This document shows, in pieces, positions 46,720-55,611 of a stretch of 64,000 nucleotides of DNA. Below the pieces are notes generated by a model that worked only from the letters and a program-made list of their open reading frames with translations, searched no databases and had not been told where the DNA came from. Each line of letters starts with the position of its first letter. Position 1 is the stretch's first letter. The DNA is taken from positions 91,475 through 155,474 of the forward strand of contig NZ_JYMT01000010.1 of assembly GCF_000938305.1 (NCBI RefSeq), written 5' to 3'. The translations under genes and the position numbers were made by a program. Source of the stretch: Bradyrhizobium sp. LTSP885 (GTDB lineage: Bacteria > Pseudomonadota > Alphaproteobacteria > Rhizobiales > Xanthobacteraceae).

Positions 46720-47562
46720 ATGCGCGTCCACCATCTCAACACCGGCACGATGTGCCCGATCGGACAGCGGTTTGTGAACGGCACCGGCAGTATCTTCCGG
46801 CGAGCACGGATGGTCTGTCATTGCCTGCTGGTCGAGAGCAATGACGGCCTCGTGCTGGTCGATACCGGCATTGGTCTCGGCGATATCGCCGATCCGCCGC
46901 GGTTGGGGCGCAAATGGGTGCGCCAGACCACACCGCGGCTCGACCCGGCCGAGACCGCGGTCCAGCAGATCAAGGCATTGGGTTTCTCTCCGAACGACGT
47001 GCGCCATTTGCTGCTGACGCATCTCGATCGCGACCATGCCGGCGGCGTGCCGGACTTTCCGAAGGCCAAGGTTCACGTCCATCGCAAGGAATACGAGATG
47101 GCGGTCACGCATCAGATTGCGCCGCCGGTCGGCCGCTACATCACGGCGCAGTGGCAGCACGGGCCGGACTGGGCGTTCTATGGCCAAGGCGGCGAGAACT
47201 GGTTCGGCTTCCAGGGCGTACGTGCGCTCGGCGACCGCGAGCCCGACATCCTGATGATCCCGTTGCCGGGACATACGCTCGGCCATTGCGGGATCGCTGT
47301 GCGCAACGGCGGCAAATGGCTGCTGCATGCCGGCGACGCCTATTTCTATCACGCCCAGATCGCGGCAAAGCCGCGGGTCCCGTTCGTGCTCGGTATCTTC
47401 CAGCGCCGCGCCGACATGGATCGCGCGACCCGCGTCCAGAACCAGGAGCGGCTGCGGGCGTTGAAGGCGGCGCATGGCGACACCGTCACGATCGTCAACA
47501 GCCATGATCCCGTCGATTATGAAAATTGCCGCTGCGGACGTCACGCGGCGGCCGCCGCCTAG
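46720..47562 (+). CDS. MBL-fold metallohydrolase (lactonase-like)
   Basis: 280 aa. Zinc motif THLDRDHAGG (HxDxDH form) and downstream ligands in PLPGHTLGHCG, HAGDAYFYH and NSHDPVDYENC, the layout of N-acyl-homoserine lactonases and related metallo-beta-lactamase-fold hydrolases. Quorum-signal hydrolysis is possible but not shown. ATG 46720 with AGAGGG upstream is preferred; ATG 46669 would add 17 residues. Divergent from LysR; its stop overlaps the convergent DUF1254 gene. Confidence 0.86.
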   Translation: MRVHHLNTGTMCPIGQRFVNGTGSIFRRARMVCHCLLVESNDGLVLVDTGIGLGDIADPPRLGRKWVRQTTPRLDPAETAVQQIKALGFSPNDVRHLLLTHLDRDHAGGVPDFPKAKVHVHRKEYEMAVTHQIAPPVGRYITAQWQHGPDWAFYGQGGENWFGFQGVRALGDREPDILMIPLPGHTLGHCGIAVRNGGKWLLHAGDAYFYHAQIAAKPRVPFVLGIFQRRADMDRATRVQNQERLRALKAAHGDTVTIVNSHDPVDYENCRCGRHAAAAA

Positions 47563-48179
47563 CGCTTGCGCGCCGGAGGCGGCGGTGGTGAGGGAGCGGG
47601 CTGGGGCGGCGGCTCCTGCTTGGCGGCTACAGGCTCGGCCTGCACCTTGCAGCGCGAGGCCGCGAGCGAGGCCTGCGCCTGCGGCATCAGGCCGGGCTCC
47701 GCCGCCAGCGCCTTCAGCAGGATCAGTCCGGTGGCGGTTGGCGAGTCGATGATCAGCCGGTCGGCGGCGGTGACGTCCTCGTCTTCCGGCAGCTCGTCGT
47801 GCTGCGCTTCCGTCATCAGGTCGAGCTCGATCACCTTCTTGCCGGCGGAGCGGTCGTTGATGGCGTAATAGGCGACCTCGTTGCGGGTGTAGAACGACAC
47901 CGATGTATAGGCCTGGCTCACCGGCACGGTGAGCTTGATCGGCCCGGTCGACAGATCGTAGCGGCAGATCGCCACCGCGAACGCCGGGTCCATCAGCGGC
48001 ATCGGCGAATTGCTCGGATCGGCCAGCGGCAGCTGCGTCACCTCGTTGAGTTTGGTCATCGGCGTCAGCCGCGAATAGGCGTCCTGCGAGGCGATCCGCG
48101 GCAGTGCCAGCACGCTGACCAGATGCACCACGCCGCCAAGCAGCACGCCCGCGAGGATCGTGAACACGATGCGGATCAT
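47559..48179 (-). CDS. DUF1254 domain membrane-anchored protein
   Basis: 206 aa. One N-terminal transmembrane helix (VFTILAGVLLGGVVHLVSVLAL), then a soluble domain (PLMDPAFAVAICRYDLSTGPIKLTVPVSQAYTSVSFYTRNEVAYYAINDRSAG) matching DUF1254, and a Pro-rich tail. The start ATG overlaps the DUF1214 stop (ATGA), so the two proteins are made together and may form one functional unit, as DUF1254 and DUF1214 are often domains of a single protein. No activity known. Confidence 0.82.
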   Translation of the reverse strand: MIRIVFTILAGVLLGGVVHLVSVLALPRIASQDAYSRLTPMTKLNEVTQLPLADPSNSPMPLMDPAFAVAICRYDLSTGPIKLTVPVSQAYTSVSFYTRNEVAYYAINDRSAGKKVIELDLMTEAQHDELPEDEDVTAADRLIIDSPTATGLILLKALAAEPGLMPQAQASLAASRCKVQAEPVAAKQEPPPQPAPSPPPPPARKR

Positions 48180-48754
48180 GGGCAGCCCACCGTCGATATC
48201 GCGGGCATCGGCGCGTCACGCTGGGTGCGGGTCGCAACCCCGACCGGCGTGTCGTAGAGCCGCAGCATCAGCGCGTAGCGCTCGATGCCGCCAGTCGGCA
48301 GCCAGTTGCCGGCGCGCGAGCGCGAGGCGATGTGGATCTCGAAGGTGCCGTCGGAGGCGCGGATGATCTCCTGGCTGGTGAAGCCGTAGCGCTGCAGCGC
48401 GTTCGCGACCAGATGGCCCTTGCGGTCGAACAGCGTCAGCGTCCAGAACCGCGCCGCCGGCGTCACGCCGCTGACGACGACGTCGCAGCGGCCGTCGAGC
48501 GGCTTGTTCTTCTCATCGGTGGTCGCCGAGAATGCGATGCCATCGCCGGTGCCGATCGGCAGTTCGCCGCTGCGGGCGATCGTCGCGCGCGAATAGGGGT
48601 CGACGTCGGAGGTGCCGTTCTTCGGCCGCGCGGTCCAGGCGCCGATCTTCAACGTGCCGAGATCGGTGCCGCGCGTCGCCGTCGCGTAGGTCAGGCCCAG
48701 CCCGACTGCGGTGGCGATGACAAGCGCCATCAAGGTGGTGAGGATCAGCCGCAC
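48176..48754 (-). CDS. DUF1214 domain membrane-anchored protein
   Basis: 192 aa from GTG 48754. N-terminal helix (LILTTLMALVIATAVGLGLTYA), then the DUF1214 beta-rich domain (PARFWTLTLFDRKGHLVANALQRYGFTSQEI ... SRAGNWLPTGGIERYALMLRLYDTPVG). The start is 1 base after the penicillin-binding-protein stop, so it is translationally linked to it; an upstream start at 48808 would overlap the PBP coding end. Function unknown. Confidence 0.85.
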   Translation of the reverse strand: MRLILTTLMALVIATAVGLGLTYATATRGTDLGTLKIGAWTARPKNGTSDVDPYSRATIARSGELPIGTGDGIAFSATTDEKNKPLDGRCDVVVSGVTPAARFWTLTLFDRKGHLVANALQRYGFTSQEIIRASDGTFEIHIASRSRAGNWLPTGGIERYALMLRLYDTPVGVATRTQRDAPMPAISTVGCP

Positions 48755-48755
48755 G

Positions 48756-51059
48756 TCAGTTCTTGCGTGGCACAGAAGGTGTCGTGCCGTTCGGCCCGGC
48801 CGCGGCAACGTAGTTTTCCGGGAAGGCCAGCGCGCTCGAGGATTCCGGCTTGCCGGTCTTGGCCGGCTCGTTCAGCGTGGCCTTGCCGGTGGTCTTTTCA
48901 TTCGTCTTGGCGGCGTCGTCGAGCAGCTTTTCGACCCGCACCAGGATGTCAGCGCCGCGCTTGGTCAGCACCGGCGGCGGACCCGGCTTGGTCTCCAGCA
49001 CCCGCGGCGCAGCATTCGCCACGACATTGGCCTGCGGTAGCTTCTGGCCCATGCCGACACCTGACAACTCCTTGACCTCCACGCCCTGATGCGCGGTGAT
49101 CATGATGTCGTGCCAGGTTTGCGCCGGCAATGAGCCGCCGGTCATGCGGTTGGTCGGCGAATAGTCGTCATTGCCGTACCAGACCGCGCAAGTGAAGTTG
49201 CCGGTGTAGCCGACAAACCAGGCATCGCGGTAGGCATTGGTGGTACCGGTCTTGCCCGCGGTCGGAATGCCGTCGAGCGCGGCGCGGCGCGCCGTGCCTT
49301 CGCTCACCACATGGCTCATCATGCCCGCCATGTCGGCCGCGATATTCGCCGGAATGGCTTGTCGCGGCTTGGGGCCGTCGCGGTCCCAGCGCCAGACCAG
49401 ATCGCCGGCGCCGGTGCGCACTTCGAGCACCGCATGCGGCGTCACCGCCTTGCCCCTGTTTGGGAAGGTCGCATACGCCACCGCATGTTCGATCACGGTG
49501 ACTTCATCGGAGCCGATCGGCATCGACGGTGTATCGGGCAGCGGCGCGGTGAGGCCGAAGCGGCGCGCGACCTCGACGATCTTGGCACGGCCGATCTTCG
49601 CCGGATTGGGCGCCTTCGGGTTTTCCTTCTGGCCGATGGCGATCGACAGCTTCACCGGGATGACGTTGATCGAGTTCGTGATCGCCTGCGTCAGCGTGAT
49701 CAGGCCGGAGTAGGAGTGGCCATAATTCTGCGGGCACCAATTGCCGATGCAGATCGGGCCGTCGACGACCTTCGACAACGGCGTGAAGCCGTTCAGCAGC
49801 GCCGTGGTGTAGACGTAGGGCTTGAACGACGAACCGGGCTGGCGATAGGCGTCGACGGCGCGGTTGAACTGGCTTGCGCCATAGTCGCGTCCGCCGACCA
49901 TGGCGCGGATGCCGCCGTCGAGATCGGACACCACGGTCGCCGCCTGGGTCGCGTGATAATCGCGCCCGAACTGGCGGAGCTGGTTCTCGATGGCGTCCTC
50001 GGCCGCGTGCTGCACGTTCATGTCGATCGAGGTGCGGACCACGAAGACGCGCTCGTTATAGGATTTCGGGAAGGTGTCGACGAGCTTGCGCATCTCGTCG
50101 AAGGCATAATCGAGATAGTAGTTCGGCGAGTTCTCGTCGCGCCGGTCGACCGCGACCGCGGGATTGCGGCGGGCGCCGAACACCTGGCCCTCGGTCATGA
50201 AGCCGGCATCGACCAGATTGTCGAGCACGACGTTGGCGCGCGCGCGTGCGGCGGGCAGATTGATGTGCGGAGCGTATTTGGTCGGCGCCTTGAACAGGCC
50301 GGCGAGCATCGCGGCCTCGGAGAGGTTCACGTCGCGGACCGATTTGTTGAAGTAGAAGTGCGCCGCGCCGTCGACGCCGAAGGTGCCGCCGCCCATATAG
50401 GCGCGGTCGAGATAGAGCTTGAGGATCTCGTTCTTGGTGAGGCGCGTCTCCAGCCAGATCGCGAGGAAGGCTTCCTTCACCTTGCGTTCGATGGTGCGCT
50501 CGTTGTTGAGGAACAGGTTCTTGGCGAGCTGCTGGGTGATCGACGAACCGCCCTGGCGGACGCCGCCGGCCTGCGCATTGGTGACGAGCGCGCGCGCCAG
50601 GCCGGGAAAGTCGATGCCGAAATGGTCGTAGAAGCGACGGTCTTCGGTCGCGAGCGTCGCCTTGATCAGATTGTCCGGAAAGTCCTCCAGCGGGATCGAG
50701 TCGTTATGCTTGATGCCGCGGCTGCCGATCGGGGTGCCGTAGCGGTCGAGGAAGGTCACCGCGAGATCGGACTTCTTCAGCCAGTCTTCGTCGGCAGTCT
50801 CGCGGAAGGCGGGGATCGCGAGCGTCAGCATCAGGATCATGCCGCCGAGCCCGATGGTGGCGGCTTCCGACAGCGGCTCGATGAACACCCAGCGCTTCCA
50901 GCGGCCGACATAGAAGCGGTCCATGAAGGTGGAATAGCGCTCGTAGAGCTCGCGCAGGCCCTTGCCCGACGAGAACAGCGTCGAGTCGATACGCGCATCG
51001 AGGTCCAGAAAGAAGTTCCGGACGTTCTGCGTCCAATGCGGCGGTAGGATCTGGCGCAC
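48756..51059 (-). CDS. PBP1A-family bifunctional penicillin-binding protein
   Basis: 767-aa class A penicillin-binding protein that polymerises and cross-links peptidoglycan. Cytoplasmic start, one transmembrane helix (about 66-86), glycosyltransferase domain with catalytic Glu in ATEDRRFYDHFGID and GGSSITQQLAKNLFL, then transpeptidase domain with SxxK (GSSFKP), SxN (NSINV) and KTG (TAGKTGTTN). The Lys/Pro/Thr-rich C-terminal tail is unstructured. GTG 51059 start with AGGT upstream. First gene of an operon with DUF1214 and DUF1254 genes. Confidence 0.95.
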   Translation of the reverse strand: MRQILPPHWTQNVRNFFLDLDARIDSTLFSSGKGLRELYERYSTFMDRFYVGRWKRWVFIEPLSEAATIGLGGMILMLTLAIPAFRETADEDWLKKSDLAVTFLDRYGTPIGSRGIKHNDSIPLEDFPDNLIKATLATEDRRFYDHFGIDFPGLARALVTNAQAGGVRQGGSSITQQLAKNLFLNNERTIERKVKEAFLAIWLETRLTKNEILKLYLDRAYMGGGTFGVDGAAHFYFNKSVRDVNLSEAAMLAGLFKAPTKYAPHINLPAARARANVVLDNLVDAGFMTEGQVFGARRNPAVAVDRRDENSPNYYLDYAFDEMRKLVDTFPKSYNERVFVVRTSIDMNVQHAAEDAIENQLRQFGRDYHATQAATVVSDLDGGIRAMVGGRDYGASQFNRAVDAYRQPGSSFKPYVYTTALLNGFTPLSKVVDGPICIGNWCPQNYGHSYSGLITLTQAITNSINVIPVKLSIAIGQKENPKAPNPAKIGRAKIVEVARRFGLTAPLPDTPSMPIGSDEVTVIEHAVAYATFPNRGKAVTPHAVLEVRTGAGDLVWRWDRDGPKPRQAIPANIAADMAGMMSHVVSEGTARRAALDGIPTAGKTGTTNAYRDAWFVGYTGNFTCAVWYGNDDYSPTNRMTGGSLPAQTWHDIMITAHQGVEVKELSGVGMGQKLPQANVVANAAPRVLETKPGPPPVLTKRGADILVRVEKLLDDAAKTNEKTTGKATLNEPAKTGKPESSSALAFPENYVAAAGPNGTTPSVPRKN

Positions 51060-51347
51060 TTGGGGACTTACCTGGGCCCTTGATCAGTTCGACAGCGCTG
51101 CAAGCGCCCTAACGGGCACCAGCGAGCGTCTTGCTAGGATGTTGCAGCAAACCCAAGGCGCTTTTGCGTCATGGGGGACTCGGGTCGCTGTTCTATCCGA
51201 GCGGGAGCCATAAACCAATGGCGCGGCTTGTGAATTTAATGAGAGGGCTAATTTCGCCCACGGCCTTTTTCGGCCCCGCAAAACCACCCCCTTGCGCGGC
51301 CTCCCACGGCATCCCAAGAAGAACCACATCGTTGTCTTAAGGGAATC

Positions 51348-51884
51348 ATGACCGTACCGCCCAAGCGCCCGTCGGACCAGGAGGGTTTCTTCTGGAAAAC
51401 CAAGACGTTGGAGGAGATGTCCAGCGTCGAATGGGAGAGCCTGTGTGACGGCTGCGCACGCTGCTGCCTGGAGAAGCTCGAGGACGAGGACACCGGCAAG
51501 ATCTATTTCACCCATATTTCCTGCAAACTGCTCGATGCCGGCCTGTGCGCCTGCAAGGACTATCCGAACCGCTCCGACAAGGTTCCGGATTGCGTCCGCC
51601 TGACGCCCGAGAACGTCCGCACCCTGAACTGGCTGCCGCCGAGCTGCGGCTATCGCCTGGTGGCCGAGGGGCGGGACCTCTATTGGTGGCACCCCCTGAT
51701 CTCCGGCGACCCCAACACCGTTCATGAAGCCGGGGTGTCGGTGCGCGGCCGGGTGCAGGGCACCGAGCTCGACGTCAACGATGCCGATCTCGAGGATCAC
51801 ATCGTGCGCTGGCCGGCGCTGCTGCCAAAGCAGGCACAGCTGAAGAAGCGGCCCAAGGTGACCAAGAAGATCTCCGGGACGTGA
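51348..51884 (+). CDS. YcgN-family cysteine-cluster protein (UPF0260)
   Basis: 178 aa, the usual size. Cysteine motif CDGCARCC followed by [19 protein letters not shown] and [12 protein letters not shown], then [27 protein letters not shown]; these are the conserved segments of the YcgN/YkgJ-type metal- or Fe-S-binding family of unknown role. ATG 51348 with AAGGGA upstream. Single gene. Confidence 0.93.
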   Translation: MTVPPKRPSDQEGFFWKTKTLEEMSSVEWESLCDGCARCCLEKLEDEDTGKIYFTHISCKLLDAGLCACKDYPNRSDKVPDCVRLTPENVRTLNWLPPSCGYRLVAEGRDLYWWHPLISGDPNTVHEAGVSVRGRVQGTELDVNDADLEDHIVRWPALLPKQAQLKKRPKVTKKISGT

Positions 51885-51909
51885 CGCCGAAAGGCCTGTC
51901 GTTGCGGCT

Positions 51910-51945
51910 GTCTTGGCGCCAGTCTTGGCACCTGTCCTGGCGCCT
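51910..51945. repeat. Three 12-base tandem repeats
   Basis: GTCTTGGCGCCA, GTCTTGGCACCT and GTCCTGGCGCCT follow each other directly between the YcgN and MFS genes. A short tandem array of this kind may arise by slippage. Confidence 0.7.
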
Positions 51946-52091
51946 GTCTCGATCACGTCATCGCGAGAATATCCCGGTGGGATGCACCCATGCGCCGAGG
52001 GGCCTGCCTCAGCATCCTGTTGCTGTCTAAATTGCAAAACAGAGAATGATTCCATCGCGGGATCAGCCCGCGCAGCAGCATTTCGCCTCAA

Positions 52092-53681
52092 ATGAACAAG
52101 TATGAACGGCAGAGCCGTTTTCCTGCCGACCAACAGACATTGCCTGACGACATTGCCGACGAGTTGAACCGTCTGCCGAGCGAGGTGATCGAAGTCGGCG
52201 ATGCGCCGCCGATCGCGCCGCCGGTGTCGCTCAATCACGACGAAGTCCGCACCATCGTGATCAGCCTGATGCTGACGATGTTCCTGGCGGCGCTCGACCA
52301 GACCATCGTCGCAACCGCGCTGCCGACCATCGGCCGCCAGTTCCACGACGTCACCAACCTCTCCTGGGTGATCACGGCCTATCTCCTGGCGTCCACCGCC
52401 GTGGCGCCGGTGTTCGGCACGCTGAGCGACATCTATGGCCGCCGCGTCATGATCATCACCTCGCTCAGCCTGTTCGTGGTCGGCTCGGTGCTGTGCGCGA
52501 TCGCGCCCAGCATGACCATGCTGATCCTCGCCCGCGGCCTGCAGGGGCTTGGCGGCGGCGGCATCATGCCCGTCGTCCAGACCGTGATCTCCGACGTGGT
52601 GTCGCCACGCGAACGCGGCCGCTACCAGGCCTATTTCTCCAGCGTCTGGATGGCCGGCGGCATTCTCGGGCCGGTGATCGGTGGCGTGTTCGCCGAGCAT
52701 CTGCATTGGTCGATGATCTTCTGGATCAACCTGCCGCTCACGGCCGCGGCGCTTGCGCTGCTGCTGCCGAAGATGAAGAAGATCCCGGTGTTCCACTGCA
52801 AGCGCAATGTCGACTGGCTCGGCGGCGTGCTGCTGATGGCCTCCGCCGTCGTGTTCATGCTGGTGCTGACCTGGGGCGGCTCGCGCTATCCCTGGCTGTC
52901 GCCGACCGTGCTGTCGATGATTGGCGCGGCTGTCGTACTCGCGGTCACTTTCGTCTGGCACGCGCGCCGCGCCGATGAGCCGTTCCTGCCGCTGAAGCTG
53001 CTGACGGGATCGGTTGCGCCGTTCGCGCTGACGGCTGGCGGCTGCGGGCTCGGTGCGATCACCGGCCTCACCGTGCAGCTCCCGCTTTATTACGAGTCGG
53101 TCTATCACCTCAGCGCCAGCGAGGCGGGGCTGGCATTGATCCCGCTCGCGGCGGTCTCGACCTGTGGTGCGGCGATTGCCGGCCGCACCATGGCGCGCGC
53201 CAAGCACTACAAGCGCGTCGCCATCATCGGCACGTCCTGGGCCGCGTTGTGTGCGCTGGGCCTCACGCTCACCACGCTGCCGCTGTGGGGCCTGCTGACG
53301 CTGATGGCGGCGTTCGCACTCGGGCTCGGCACGACCTTCCCGGTCTGCGTGGTTTCGCTGCAGAATTCGGTTGCCCGGCCGCAGGTCGGCACCATCACCG
53401 GCGCGATGAATTTCTTCCGCTCGCTGATGTCATCGTTCACCGTCGCAGCGTTCGCGGCGATACTGCTGATCGCGCTCGGCGTCGACGTTCCGCTCGCCGG
53501 CGAGCATCACGGCGCCGGTGCAGTCCCCATGATCCCAGCCGACGACATGCGGCACGCATTCCGCTACGTCTTCGGCGCCGCCACCGCGCTGATGACCACC
53601 GCAGCACTCTGCCTGATCGCGATGGAGGAGCGGCCACTGGCTGGTCCCTCGGTTACGCCGCAGGTGGAGATGGCTGAGTAG
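52092..53681 (+). CDS. MFS multidrug exporter, DHA2 (14-helix) type
   Basis: 529 aa with 14 predicted helices. Motif LDQTIVATALPTIGR in TM1 is the DHA2 hallmark; DIYGRRVMI matches the motif A loop (GxxxD-R-G-R type), and GGGIMPVVQTVISDVVSPRERGRYQAYF is characteristic of the drug/proton antiporters. The about 50-residue N-terminal extension is soluble. Substrates unknown. No regulator (TetR) is adjacent. ATG 52092; ribosome site weak. Confidence 0.92.
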   Translation: MNKYERQSRFPADQQTLPDDIADELNRLPSEVIEVGDAPPIAPPVSLNHDEVRTIVISLMLTMFLAALDQTIVATALPTIGRQFHDVTNLSWVITAYLLASTAVAPVFGTLSDIYGRRVMIITSLSLFVVGSVLCAIAPSMTMLILARGLQGLGGGGIMPVVQTVISDVVSPRERGRYQAYFSSVWMAGGILGPVIGGVFAEHLHWSMIFWINLPLTAAALALLLPKMKKIPVFHCKRNVDWLGGVLLMASAVVFMLVLTWGGSRYPWLSPTVLSMIGAAVVLAVTFVWHARRADEPFLPLKLLTGSVAPFALTAGGCGLGAITGLTVQLPLYYESVYHLSASEAGLALIPLAAVSTCGAAIAGRTMARAKHYKRVAIIGTSWAALCALGLTLTTLPLWGLLTLMAAFALGLGTTFPVCVVSLQNSVARPQVGTITGAMNFFRSLMSSFTVAAFAAILLIALGVDVPLAGEHHGAGAVPMIPADDMRHAFRYVFGAATALMTTAALCLIAMEERPLAGPSVTPQVEMAE

Positions 53682-53706
53682 GGCGGTCGCCCGCCGCACC
53701 CACAGT

Positions 53707-53828
53707 GTCGTCCCTGCGAAAGCAGGGATCCATACTCCGCGGCGGACTTTGTAGGCGGGACTCGTCGTTCCAGCGTCGCGCAATAATCGACATAGGTGGT
53801 TATGGGTCCCTGCTTTCGCAGGGACGAC
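53707..53828. repeat. Inverted-repeat element with 28-base arms
   Basis: Arms 53707-53734 and 53801-53828 (starting GTCGTCCCTGCGAAAGCAGG) are inverted with one difference, around 66 bases. It looks like a miniature mobile or REP-type element; I recall the GTCGTCCCTGCGAAAGCAGG type from Bradyrhizobium. Confidence 0.85.
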
Positions 53829-53997
53829 AGCGAGAGTGTTGCGCGGATTGCGACTCACACATTCTCGTTCTCGCGACATGATTTGTCCGAGCTTTGCATA
53901 CACTGATTTTAAATGCGTATAACCGAAATAGTTTTATCGCGAGGGCTTACCATGTCGGGCAAATCAGTGATTGGGGTCCCGACGGCTATTCAGAGAT

Positions 53998-54082
53998 CGT
54001 AGGATGGGTAGAGCGGAGCGAAACCCATCGATGTCGCCGCGGGGATGAATGATGGGTTTCGCTCCGCTCTACCCATCCTACG
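53998..54082. repeat. Inverted-repeat element with perfect 32-base arms
   Basis: Arms 53998-54029 and 54051-54082 (starting CGTAGGATGGGTAGAGCGGA) are perfect inverses around 21 bases. Lies 170 bases after the previous element, before the ABC transporter promoter. Confidence 0.9.
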
Positions 54083-54185
54083 GACTGCGTTGAACGACGC
54101 TTCGCTCGTCCGCCCATCAAGTCTGCCTAGTCTTTACCCACTACTTTAGTTGCCTCCTCGCATGGCGCTCTGCGCGCGGTTTCAC

Positions 54186-54213
54186 TTGCTGCGCGTTTTG
54201 TCGCGGCTATAGT
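54186..54213 (+). promoter_or_regulatory. Candidate sigma-70-type promoter of the ABC transporter operon
   Basis: TTGCTG 54186-54191 and TATAGT 54208-54213, 16 bases apart, 47 bases upstream of the GTG start of the first binding protein. Confidence 0.5.
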
Positions 54214-54260
54214 CGCGGCGCAAGAGCTCGAAGCAGCCGACAAACGAGGAGTGAAACAGA

Positions 54261-55517
54261 GTGAAAAGATCATCCCGCGTGCCTTTTCATGCGATGCAGC
54301 ATCTCGCCGGAGTCGCAGCCCTGGGGCTGGTCGCGGCAGCTCCGACCGGAGCGCTGGCCGCCGACACCCTCAAGATCGGCGTGATCGCCGAGGCGCAGGC
54401 GATTGCCGGTGCGTCGATCCCGCAGGCGGCTCAGATGGCCGCCGACGAGATCAACGCCAAGGGCGGCATCGACGGCCGCAAGATCGAGATCGTCTCTTAC
54501 GACAATCACTCGTCCTCGGCCGATTCGGTGCGCGCGTTTCAGCGCGCGGTCAACGAAGACAAGGTCAACATCGTCATCGCAAGCTACATCAGCGAGGTGG
54601 TGCTGGCGCTCGAACCCTGGGCCTCGCGCCTGAAGACGCCGTTCGTCACGCCGGGTGCGGCCTCCAACGAGATCAGCAAGAGCGTCCACGCCGACTATGA
54701 CAAGAACAAGTACACCTTCCACGGCTACCTGACTTCGGCGGCGCTGGCGCTGTCGGTCTGCGACGCCGCCAAGGAGCTGCTGGTCGAACAGAAGCACATG
54801 ACGTCAGCGGTCGTCATGAGCGAGGACGCCGCCTGGACCAAGCCGCTCGACGTCGGCTACGAGGAGTGCCTGCCCAAGATCGGCCTCAAGATGCTCGATC
54901 ACATCCGCTTCTCGCCTGACACCACCGACTTCACGCCGATCTTCAACAAGATCGAGGGCACCAAGCCTGACGTCATCATCACCGGCATTTCGCATGTCGG
55001 CGTGCAGCCGACGGTGCAGTGGAAGAACCAGCAGGTGCCGATCCCGATGTTCGGCATCTCCTCGCAGGCGACCAACGAGACCTTCGGCAAGGACACCAAC
55101 GACGCCGCGGAAGGCGTGCTCTATCAGGGCGTGTCGGGTCCGAACGTCGCGGTGACGCCGAAGTCGGTTCCGTTCGCCGAAGACTTCAAGAAGCGCTACG
55201 GCAACTATCCGTCTTACGCGGGCTATACCTCCTATGACGAGGTCTATTACATCGCCGATGCGGTGAAGCGTGCCGGCTCTGTCGACGCCGACAAGCTGGT
55301 CGACGCGCTGGAGAAGACCGATTGGGAAGGCACCATCGGGCGCATCCAGTTCTACGGCAAGGACGATCCGTTCACCCATTCGATCAAGTACGGCAAGGGC
55401 CTGATCACCGGGCTGATGCTGCAGTGGCAGGGTGGCAAGCAGGTCGCGGTCTGGCCCAAGGAGGTCGCCAAGAGCGAGCTCAAGTTCCCCGCCTTCGTCA
55501 AGGTCACCTCGAACTAG
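54261..55517 (+). CDS. ABC transporter substrate-binding protein, branched-chain amino-acid type (copy 1)
   Basis: 418-aa periplasmic binding protein (Peripla_BP_6 fold). Signal peptide (VAALGLVAAAPTGALA), then IKIGVIAEAQAIAGASIPQAAQMAADEINAKGG, the classic opening of LivJ-type receptors. Paralogue of the protein at 58951-60198, with long identical stretches through the whole mature part. Ligand unknown: branched-chain amino acids, amides, urea or aromatic acids are handled by relatives. GTG 54261, AGGAG upstream. A hairpin terminator separates it from the permease genes. Confidence 0.92.
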   Translation: MKRSSRVPFHAMQHLAGVAALGLVAAAPTGALAADTLKIGVIAEAQAIAGASIPQAAQMAADEINAKGGIDGRKIEIVSYDNHSSSADSVRAFQRAVNEDKVNIVIASYISEVVLALEPWASRLKTPFVTPGAASNEISKSVHADYDKNKYTFHGYLTSAALALSVCDAAKELLVEQKHMTSAVVMSEDAAWTKPLDVGYEECLPKIGLKMLDHIRFSPDTTDFTPIFNKIEGTKPDVIITGISHVGVQPTVQWKNQQVPIPMFGISSQATNETFGKDTNDAAEGVLYQGVSGPNVAVTPKSVPFAEDFKKRYGNYPSYAGYTSYDEVYYIADAVKRAGSVDADKLVDALEKTDWEGTIGRIQFYGKDDPFTHSIKYGKGLITGLMLQWQGGKQVAVWPKEVAKSELKFPAFVKVTSN

Positions 55518-55523
55518 CTGACG

Positions 55524-55560
55524 AAAATGCTCCCGGGCTTTTCCCGGGAGCATTTTTCTT
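55524..55560 (+). terminator. Strong hairpin terminator between binding protein and permease genes
   Basis: Stem ATGCTCCCGGG / CCCGGGAGCAT, 11 perfect pairs (extended by A-T pairs), 5-base loop, then TTTTT. It probably lowers read-through so that the binding protein is made in excess over the membrane parts. Confidence 0.88.
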
Positions 55561-55611
55561 CACTGCGATGTCCTCCACAACAGGCAGCCCTGCTGCCGCG
55601 GCCAGTCATAC

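Larger units (their letters stand above)
53682..54185. other. Intergenic region filled by two repeat elements
   Basis: About 500 bases between the MFS and ABC transporter genes hold the two inverted-repeat elements listed. The rest (53829-53997) is AT-richer and shows no gene. Confidence 0.6.

Noticed and set aside
51084..53207. A 707-codon open frame on the minus strand
   Set aside because: Lies over the YcgN and MFS genes, which have clear family signatures; its translation is Arg/His/Gln-rich and not protein-like.
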